Of a stretch of 64,000 nucleotides of DNA, positions 58,447 through 64,000 are shown one piece after another. Source of the DNA: Azospirillum oryzae (GTDB lineage Bacteria > Pseudomonadota > Alphaproteobacteria > Azospirillales > Azospirillaceae); the NCBI RefSeq assembly GCF_008364795.1, contig NZ_VTTM01000003.1, positions 1 through 64,000 on the forward strand. Reading direction: 5' to 3'. How positions within the stretch are numbered: the first letter of the stretch is position 1; every line of letters begins with the position of its first letter. The notes beneath the pieces were generated by a model. That model saw nothing but the letters and a program-made list of their open reading frames with translations. It was not told where the DNA came from and searched no databases. The translations under genes and the position numbers were made by a program.

Positions 58447-60042
58447 ATGCTGGACGCCAATCTGAAGACGCAGTTGAAGGCCTATCTGGAGCGCATCACC
58501 AACCCGATCACGCTGGTGGCGTCGCTGGACGGCGGGGCGAAGTCGCAGGAGATGCTCGGCCTGCTGGAAGACATCGCCTCGCTGTCCGACAAGATCACGC
58601 TGGACCGCAACGGCGACGACGAGCGCCGGCCCTCCTTCGCCATCAAGCGCGATGGCACCGACATCGGCGTCACCTTCGCCGGCCTGCCGATGGGTCACGA
58701 GTTCAACTCGCTGGTTCTGGCCCTGCTGCAGGTCGGCGGCCATCCGTCGAAGGAGTCCGAGGAACTGCTGGAGCAGATCCGCAACCTGGACGGCGATTTC
58801 CGCTTCGAGACCTATTTCTCGCTGTCCTGCCAGAACTGCCCGGACGTGGTCCAGGCCCTGAACCTGATGAGCGCGCTGAACCCGCGGATCAAGCATGTCG
58901 CCATCGACGGCGCGCTGTTCCAGCAGGAGGTCGAGCAGCGTCAGGTGATGGCCGTCCCCACCGTCTTCCTGAACGGCGAGCCCTTCGCCCAGGGCCGGAT
59001 GGACGTGGCGCAGATCGTCGCCAAGCTGGACACCGGCGCCGTCGCCCGCGCCGCCGAGAAGATCAAGGCCAAGGCCCCGTTCGAGGTGCTGGTGATCGGC
59101 GGCGGCCCCGCCGGTGCCGCGGCCGCCATCTACGCCGCCCGCAAGGGCATCCGCACCGGCGTGGCGGCCGAGCGGTTCGGCGGTCAGGTGCTCGACACCA
59201 TGGCGATCGAGAACTTCATTTCGGTCTCCCACACCGAGGGGCCGAAGCTGGCCGCGGCGCTGGAACAGCACGTCAAGGACTATGAGGTCGACGTGATGAA
59301 CCTGCAGACCGCCACCGCCCTGGTGCCGGCCACCCAGGAAGGCGGCCTGATCGAGGTGAAGCTGGCCAGCGGCGCCTCGCTGAAGTCGCGCACGGTGGTG
59401 CTGTCGACCGGCGCCCGCTGGCGCTCGATGAACGTTCCGGGCGAGGCGGAATACCGCAACAAGGGCGTCGCCTACTGCCCGCACTGCGACGGTCCGCTGT
59501 TCAAGGGCAAGCGCGTGGCGGTGATCGGCGGCGGCAATTCCGGCGTCGAGGCGGCCATCGACCTCGCCGGCATCGTCTCGCACGTCACGCTGATCGAGTT
59601 CGACAGCCAGCTGCGCGCCGACGCGGTGTTGCAGCGCAAGCTGCACAGCTTGGCCAACGTCACCGTCGTCGTCTCGGCCCAGACCACCGAGGTGCATGGC
59701 GACGGCAACAAGGTCGTCGGCCTGTCCTACAAGGACCGCAACAGCGGCGAGCTGAAGCGGGTGGAGCTGGAAGGCATCTTCGTGCAGATCGGGCTGGTGC
59801 CGAACACGGAATGGCTGAAGGGCACGCTGGCGCTGACCCCGCGCGGCGAGATCGAGGTGGACAACCGCGGCCAGACCTCGCTGCCCGGCGTCTTCGCCGC
59901 CGGCGACGCGACGACGGTGCCGTTCAAGCAGATCGTCATCGCCATGGGCGAAGGCGCGAAGGCCGCGCTCGCCGCCTTCGACCACCTGATCCGCACGGTC
60001 CCGGCCGAGGAAGCCGTACGCGAGACCGTCGCGGCGGAGTAA
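58447..60042 (+). CDS. ahpF: AhpF, alkyl hydroperoxide reductase flavoprotein
   Basis: NAD(P)H-dependent disulfide reductase that regenerates AhpC, 531 residues. The N-terminal double-thioredoxin domain has the redox pair CQNC (Cys128, Cys131). The FAD domain starts [21 protein letters not shown], and the thioredoxin-reductase-like pair CPHC (Cys344, Cys347) and NADH site [13 protein letters not shown] follow. The ATG at 58447 opens [14 protein letters not shown]; upstream in-frame sequence is repeat translation. Confidence 0.96.
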   Translation: MLDANLKTQLKAYLERITNPITLVASLDGGAKSQEMLGLLEDIASLSDKITLDRNGDDERRPSFAIKRDGTDIGVTFAGLPMGHEFNSLVLALLQVGGHPSKESEELLEQIRNLDGDFRFETYFSLSCQNCPDVVQALNLMSALNPRIKHVAIDGALFQQEVEQRQVMAVPTVFLNGEPFAQGRMDVAQIVAKLDTGAVARAAEKIKAKAPFEVLVIGGGPAGAAAAIYAARKGIRTGVAAERFGGQVLDTMAIENFISVSHTEGPKLAAALEQHVKDYEVDVMNLQTATALVPATQEGGLIEVKLASGASLKSRTVVLSTGARWRSMNVPGEAEYRNKGVAYCPHCDGPLFKGKRVAVIGGGNSGVEAAIDLAGIVSHVTLIEFDSQLRADAVLQRKLHSLANVTVVVSAQTTEVHGDGNKVVGLSYKDRNSGELKRVELEGIFVQIGLVPNTEWLKGTLALTPRGEIEVDNRGQTSLPGVFAAGDATTVPFKQIVIAMGEGAKAALAAFDHLIRTVPAEEAVRETVAAE

Positions 60043-60055
60043 GGACGGAAATAAT

Positions 60056-60079
60056 CCCCTCTCCCCCCGGGGAGAGGGG
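60056..60079. terminator. Bidirectional hairpin between ahpF and mntP
   Basis: Perfect 11-base arms CCCCTCTCCCC/GGGGAGAGGGG with a two-base spacer lie between the convergent ahpF and mntP genes. The arm sequence resembles that at 14130 and in the composite repeats. A second small stem, GGTGAC/GTCACC, covers the mntP stop. Confidence 0.55.
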
Positions 60080-60114
60080 GGGTTCTCCCGCACGGAGCGG
60101 GATAGGTGACTGTG

Positions 60115-60693
60115 TCACCCCAGCGTATGCTCCAGCAGGATCTTCGCGCCCAGGCCGATCAGCACCACGCCGCCGGCCATTTCCGCCCAGCGGCCCAGAT
60201 GGTTGCCCGCGGCCTTGCCGATCAGCACGCCGCCGAAGGCCACCGCGAAGGTCACCACGCCGATCAGCGCCGAGGTCGTCACCATATCCACGTCGACCAG
60301 CGCCAGCCCCGCCCCCACGGCGGCGGCGTCGATGCTGGTGGCGACGGCGGTGGTCAGCAGGGCCAGCCATTCGGCGCGCACGCTGCGCACCGGGCCGCAA
60401 TCCTCCTCGCCCTCATCCTCGCCGTCCATGATGGCATTGCGCAGCATCGCGCCGCCGACAGCCAGCAACAGGCCGAAGGCGATCCAGTGATCGACCGACT
60501 CCACGAGGCTGGCGAAGGCGATGCCGATGCCCCAGCCGACCAGCGGCATGGCGAACTGGCAGACGCCGAAGGCCGCGCCCACGCGCACCGCCTCGGGCAG
60601 GCCGGACCGGCGCGAGCAGGCCCCGCGGCCGAGAGCGGCGGCGAAGCTATCCATCGAAAGGCTGAAAGCGAGCGCAAGGGACGTGGCGATCAT
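60115..60693 (-). CDS. mntP: MntP, manganese efflux pump
   Basis: 192 residues with six hydrophobic helices. The family signatures are LALAFSLSMDSFAAALGRG in helix 1 and the paired TTAVATSIDAAAVGAGLAL in the second half, with conserved Asp residues. It exports Mn2+. The ATG at 60693 is chosen because the sequence before it is the Mn2+ riboswitch; a longer in-frame reading simply translates that RNA. Confidence 0.94.
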   Translation of the reverse strand: MIATSLALAFSLSMDSFAAALGRGACSRRSGLPEAVRVGAAFGVCQFAMPLVGWGIGIAFASLVESVDHWIAFGLLLAVGGAMLRNAIMDGEDEGEEDCGPVRSVRAEWLALLTTAVATSIDAAAVGAGLALVDVDMVTTSALIGVVTFAVAFGGVLIGKAAGNHLGRWAEMAGGVVLIGLGAKILLEHTLG

Positions 60694-60754
60694 GGCTATT
60701 CCCGGGCCAGACAACACAGTGGAATCGGACGGACTCCGGCTGGCCGCGGAGATG

Positions 60755-60905
60755 CCCGATCCACTGGTCTCGCCGGGTCGGCCTTCTGGCCGCCGTGCGC
60801 GCCATGGCGGTAGCGGCCGGAGGCCGGAACCGTCCAAGTCTGTTGACGCGAACCCCGCCGAATCCAAACGCCGGCGGGTGGCTACTCCCCAATGACGGGG
60901 GAACT
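60755..60905 (-). promoter_or_regulatory. yybP-ykoY manganese riboswitch
   Basis: On the minus strand, TTGGGGAGTAGCC (60893 down), then GCGTCAACAGACTTGG and finally CCGGCGAGACCAG (down to 60764) give the conserved parts of the Mn2+-sensing yybP-ykoY aptamer. It lies about 70 bases upstream of mntP, so Mn2+ binding should raise export. Limits are approximate. Confidence 0.9.
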
Positions 60906-60928
60906 CCTACAAGGACTAGGGGCTTGGG

Positions 60929-62263
60929 TCAAGCGCCCGATTGCCGCAGGTGCGAATTGCGGCCGCGCAGGTAGGTGGCGGCCACCGAACGGTCGTCGCC
61001 CAGCGTCACCTGGATGAACAGCTCCTCCTCCAGATCGCCATCCACCGCCCTCATGCGATGTCGCATAGCCGGTGTCGCGGCGGGATCGAGCACGACGAGG
61101 TCGGCCCAGCGTCCGGGCTCCAGGCTGCCGATCTCACCGGCCATGCCCAGCGCCTCGGCATTGCCGCGGGTCATCCAGTGCAAGGCGGCGAGCGCCGGCA
61201 GGTTCTGCCGCCGCAGTTGCAAGACCTTGTAGGCCTCCGCCGCCGTGCGCAGCATGGAATAGCTGGTGCCGCCGCCGACATCGGTGGCGATGGCGGTGCG
61301 CACCGGCCGTGTCGGCTTCGACAATGCGTCGAGGTCGAACAGGCCGCTGCCGATGAACAGGTTGCTGGTCGGGCAGAAAACCGCGACCGACCCGCTCTCC
61401 GACAGCCGGTCCATCTCCGCCTCCGACAAATGGATGCAGTGGCCGAACAGCGAGGTCGGCCCCAGCAGCCCGAAGCGGTCATAGACGTCGGTGTAGTCGC
61501 GGGCGCCGGGGAACAGGCGACGCACCTCGGCGATCTCGTCGGTATTCTCCGACAGATGGGTCTGCATATGGACGCCGGGATGCTCGCGCAGCAGCGCGCC
61601 GGCCGCCTCCAGCTGCGCCTCGGTCGAGGTGATGGCGAAGCGCGGGGTCACGGCATAGCGCTGGCGCCCCTTGCCGTGCCAGCGGCCGATCAGATCCTTG
61701 CTGTCGCGATAGCTGCTGTCGGCGGTGTCGGTCAGGGCGGGCGGAGCATGGCGGTCCATCATCACCTTGCCGGCGATCATCCCGGCGCCGCGCGCCTCGG
61801 CCTCCGCGAACAGGGCGTCGACCGACTGCGGATGGACCGAGCCGTAGACCACCGCCGTCGTCGTGCCGTTGCGCAGCAGCTCGTCCATGAAGAAGGCGGC
61901 GTTGGCGGCGGCATGGGCCGGGTCGGCGAAGCGCTGCTCCTCGATGAAGGTGTATTTCTCCAGCCAGTCGAGCAGTTGGGCGCCGTAGGAGCCGATCACC
62001 TGGGTCTGCGGGAAATGGATGTGGGTGTCGATGAAGCCCGGCAGCACCAGCTTGCCGCTGTGGTCGTCGACCGTCACCCCCTCCGGCACCCGGCCGCGCA
62101 GATCGGCCCACTCACCAACCTCCAGAATCCGCCCGTCGGCCCCGACCAGCAGCAGCCCGTCCTCATGGTAGGTCAGACAGTCGAAGTCCCCCGGCCCGGC
62201 GGGCGCGCGATGGAAGCTGAGCAGGCGCCCACGGATGGCGGCAGAAATGGGGTGATCGGGCAT
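60929..62263 (-). CDS. guaD: GuaD, guanine deaminase
   Basis: Zinc amidohydrolase turning guanine to xanthine, 444 residues. Zn ligands are in GFIDTHIHFPQTQVIGSYG (His81, His83), with HMQTHLSEN and GHCIHLSEAEM later and IATDVGGGTSYSML near the C-terminus. The ATG is at 62263. It is encoded after puuD on the same strand, joining guanine and urate breakdown. Confidence 0.95.
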   Translation of the reverse strand: MPDHPISAAIRGRLLSFHRAPAGPGDFDCLTYHEDGLLLVGADGRILEVGEWADLRGRVPEGVTVDDHSGKLVLPGFIDTHIHFPQTQVIGSYGAQLLDWLEKYTFIEEQRFADPAHAAANAAFFMDELLRNGTTTAVVYGSVHPQSVDALFAEAEARGAGMIAGKVMMDRHAPPALTDTADSSYRDSKDLIGRWHGKGRQRYAVTPRFAITSTEAQLEAAGALLREHPGVHMQTHLSENTDEIAEVRRLFPGARDYTDVYDRFGLLGPTSLFGHCIHLSEAEMDRLSESGSVAVFCPTSNLFIGSGLFDLDALSKPTRPVRTAIATDVGGGTSYSMLRTAAEAYKVLQLRRQNLPALAALHWMTRGNAEALGMAGEIGSLEPGRWADLVVLDPAATPAMRHRMRAVDGDLEEELFIQVTLGDDRSVAATYLRGRNSHLRQSGA

Positions 62264-62298
62264 GGGTATCCGGTTCGATGGAAAATCTGTGAGGGCGG

Positions 62299-63486
62299 TT
62301 ACTTAATGTCCCCCGACCACGCCGCCAACACCGCGCGTTCCTGGGGCGTGATTCCGGTGATGTTGGCGGGGGGCATGGCACTGCTGAAGCCCGCCTGCAG
62401 GCGGATCTGCTCGGCATGGCGGCGGATGCCGTCGCCCTCCAGCACGACGCCGCGCGGCGGGGTGGCGATGCCCTCCCACACCGGCTGGGCGGCATGGCAC
62501 ATGCTGCAGCGGGTGACGACGATCTCCTCCACCTGATTGAAGCCGACCTTGACCGGCGCGGCCGCAGCCGTGTCGCCGTTGGCCGGCCCCATGGTGCTGA
62601 GCCACGCGCAGGCCAGCATGCCGGCGGCGGCGACTCCCCAGGTCCACCAGGGCGTCGGCTTGCCGGCATGGCGGCTGTTGAAGAAGTGGCGGATCGCCGT
62701 GCCGACCACCAGCACCAGCGCCACCATCACCCAGTTGTAGCGGGTGGAGCTGACCAGCGGATAATGGTTGGACAGCATCAGGAAGACGACCGGCAGGGTC
62801 AGGTAGTTGTTGTGCAACGACCGCTGCTTTGCCTTCTTTCCCAGCGACGGGTCCGGCGTCTCGCCGCGCAGCATGGCGGCCACCGTCTTGCGCTGGTTGG
62901 GGATGATCAGCATGAAGACGTTGCAGGCCATCATCGTCGCCATCAGGGCGCCGACCTGCAGCATGGCGCCGCGCCCGCTGAAGATCTTCGTCATGCCCCA
63001 GGCCGTCGCCACCAGCATCACGAATCCGGCGACCGCCAACGCCCCGTCGTTGCGGCCCAGCGGCGACTTGCACATCAGGTCATAGGCGACCCAGCCCGCC
63101 ACCAGCGCGCCGACGCTGATCGCCACCGCCTGCCAGTGGCTGAGCGCCATCACGTCCTGGTCGATCAGGAACAGGTCGGCGCCGCGGTAATACAGCACGC
63201 ACATCAGGAAGAAGCCGCTGAGCCACGTCGCATAGGACTCCCACTTGAACCAGGTGAGATCCTCCGGCAACTGCGGCGGAGCGACCATGTATTTGGTCAT
63301 GTGGTAGAAGCCGCCGCCATGGATTTGCCACGCGTCCCCCGCCGTCCCGGCCGGCGCCCCCGCACGGCGGCGCAGCGAGGCGTCGAGATGGATGAAGTAG
63401 AAGGACGATCCGATCCAGGCGATGGCGGTGATGACGTGCAGCCACCGCGCCAGGGCGTTGATCCATTCCCACAGGATGGGCTCCAT
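62299..63486 (-). CDS. puuD: PuuD, membrane urate hydroxylase with cytochrome c tail
   Basis: 395 residues. Eight or nine membrane helices fill residues 1-290, with conserved WLHVITAIAWIGSSFYFIHLD and GGGFYHMTKYMVAPP. A C-terminal haem domain has CSMCH and the distal Met in SSAMPPANITG. PuuD oxidises urate to 5-hydroxyisourate while feeding electrons to the respiratory chain. The ATG at 63486 has AAGGAG upstream; longer in-frame readings are untypical. Confidence 0.93.
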   Translation of the reverse strand: MEPILWEWINALARWLHVITAIAWIGSSFYFIHLDASLRRRAGAPAGTAGDAWQIHGGGFYHMTKYMVAPPQLPEDLTWFKWESYATWLSGFFLMCVLYYRGADLFLIDQDVMALSHWQAVAISVGALVAGWVAYDLMCKSPLGRNDGALAVAGFVMLVATAWGMTKIFSGRGAMLQVGALMATMMACNVFMLIIPNQRKTVAAMLRGETPDPSLGKKAKQRSLHNNYLTLPVVFLMLSNHYPLVSSTRYNWVMVALVLVVGTAIRHFFNSRHAGKPTPWWTWGVAAAGMLACAWLSTMGPANGDTAAAAPVKVGFNQVEEIVVTRCSMCHAAQPVWEGIATPPRGVVLEGDGIRRHAEQIRLQAGFSSAMPPANITGITPQERAVLAAWSGDIK

Positions 63487-63702
63487 CGCGCGCACGCTCC
63501 TTCCGGTCAGGTCGATGGCTTGACTGTAAGGCGAGTGTGCGGGTGCGGAAAACCATTCGTCCGTCCCAACAGCTTCAAAAAATGACGAAAGATGGCGGCG
63601 CCCGTCATGAGGGCTGTCAGGGGCCGGGCAGGAGACCCGCCCTGGTCCTACCAAAGCCAATGGACAGAATGACGCACCCAAGCTATACCTCCGCCAGCGA
63701 AG

Positions 63703-63718
63703 GTGAGTAAGCACTCAC
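63703..63718. promoter_or_regulatory. Probable operator of the TetR gene
   Basis: A perfect palindrome, GTGAGT/ACTCAC with the four-base spacer AAGC, 30 bases ahead of the TetR-family ATG. Spaced hexamer arms of this type are usual TetR-family operators and suggest autoregulation. It could also affect the divergent puuD gene. Confidence 0.6.
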
Positions 63719-63747
63719 TTATCACAAGCTACTGATTTAACGCCCCG

Positions 63748-64000
63748 ATGGCCCCACGCCTCGACAGCAGCGCCCGCAAGCGGGCGATCCTCGACGCCGC
63801 CTTGCCGCTGTTCGCGCGCAAGGGCTTCGCCGCGACCACCACACGGGAGATCGCGCAGGCCGCCGGCGTGTCTGAGGCGCTGATCTTCAAGCATTTCCCG
63901 TCCAAGGCCTCGCTGTACGAGGCGATCTTCCTCAGCTGCATCGACGGCGACCCGGAATATGAGCGGCTGGTCGCCCTGCCGCCGGGCACCGGCACGCTGG
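63748..64000 (+). CDS. TetR-family regulator (partial)
   Basis: The first 84 residues only; the gene runs off the window. The N-terminal helix-turn-helix is clear: ARKRAILDAALPLFARKGFA, TTTREIAQAAGVSEALIFKH and FPSKASLYEAIF. The ligand domain is missing, so the target is unknown. It is divergent from puuD, 261 bases away, with an operator-like palindrome between. Confidence 0.9.
   Translation, partial: MAPRLDSSARKRAILDAALPLFARKGFAATTTREIAQAAGVSEALIFKHFPSKASLYEAIFLSCIDGDPEYERLVALPPGTGTL

Overview
The window looks like chromosome of a high-GC alphaproteobacterium, most likely Azospirillum or a close Rhodospirillales relative. This rests on the GC-rich, GC3-biased coding sequence, the hisG-hisD-UPF0262-phosphatase-infA-maf-rng-yacG neighbourhood typical of Alphaproteobacteria, a short-form HisG, a SAM-II type riboswitch, the mixed CobG/CbiD cobalamin pathway and a multi-gene chemosensory operon. 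The species call is inference; no search was run.

Layout. (1) 1-4401, minus: branched-chain amino acid ABC transporter livG-livF-livJ-livH-livM, with livM cut by the window edge. (2) 4724-21340: cobalamin island. A cobalamin riboswitch precedes cbtB-cbtA (cobalt uptake) and cobW, followed by cobN-cobG-cobH-cobI-cobJ, an inverted cobK, cobL-cobE-cobM, an inverted cbiD, then cobA-cobB-bluB. Together these cover cobalt entry, uroporphyrinogen methylation, ring contraction, methylations, amidation, chelation and dimethylbenzimidazole synthesis. (3) 21312-31482, minus: a ten-gene chemosensory operon (CheY, CheC, a soluble receptor with two signalling tips, triple CheW, CheB, HEAT protein, CheR, CheY, CheA, STAS), mostly joined by overlapping stop/start codons and using many GTG/TTG starts. 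(4) 31622-35512: a giant TPR plus glycosyltransferase-like protein built from two tandem copies. (5) 35484-39400, minus: methionine ABC transporter (metQ-metI-metN-metQ plus a 66-residue protein) behind an apparent SAM-II riboswitch and a 28-codon leader ORF ending in Cys-Cys-Arg. (6) 39622-50480: hisG-hisD-UPF0262-phosphatase, then a 5-kb insertion (PepSY membrane protein, hybrid histidine kinase, lytic transglycosylase), then infA-maf-rng-yacG and tRNA-Phe. (7) 50481-51245: an AT-rich islet abutting the tRNA. (8) 51246-64000: DUF3750, cysE, pobR/pobA, tyrA, oxyR/ahpC-ahpF, mntP with a Mn2+ riboswitch, guaD-puuD (purine breakdown) and the start of a TetR regulator.

Three riboswitch classes (cobalamin, SAM-II, yybP-ykoY) occur in 64 kb. 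GC-rich composite palindromic elements are scattered through the window; two lie in frame inside genes (cobG and the TPR/glycosyltransferase gene), and in the second case the gene's own duplicated half shows what the uninterrupted sequence looks like. The strongest candidates for something undescribed are the SAM-II/leader-peptide arrangement, the two-tip receptor operon, and the AT-rich islet beside tRNA-Phe.
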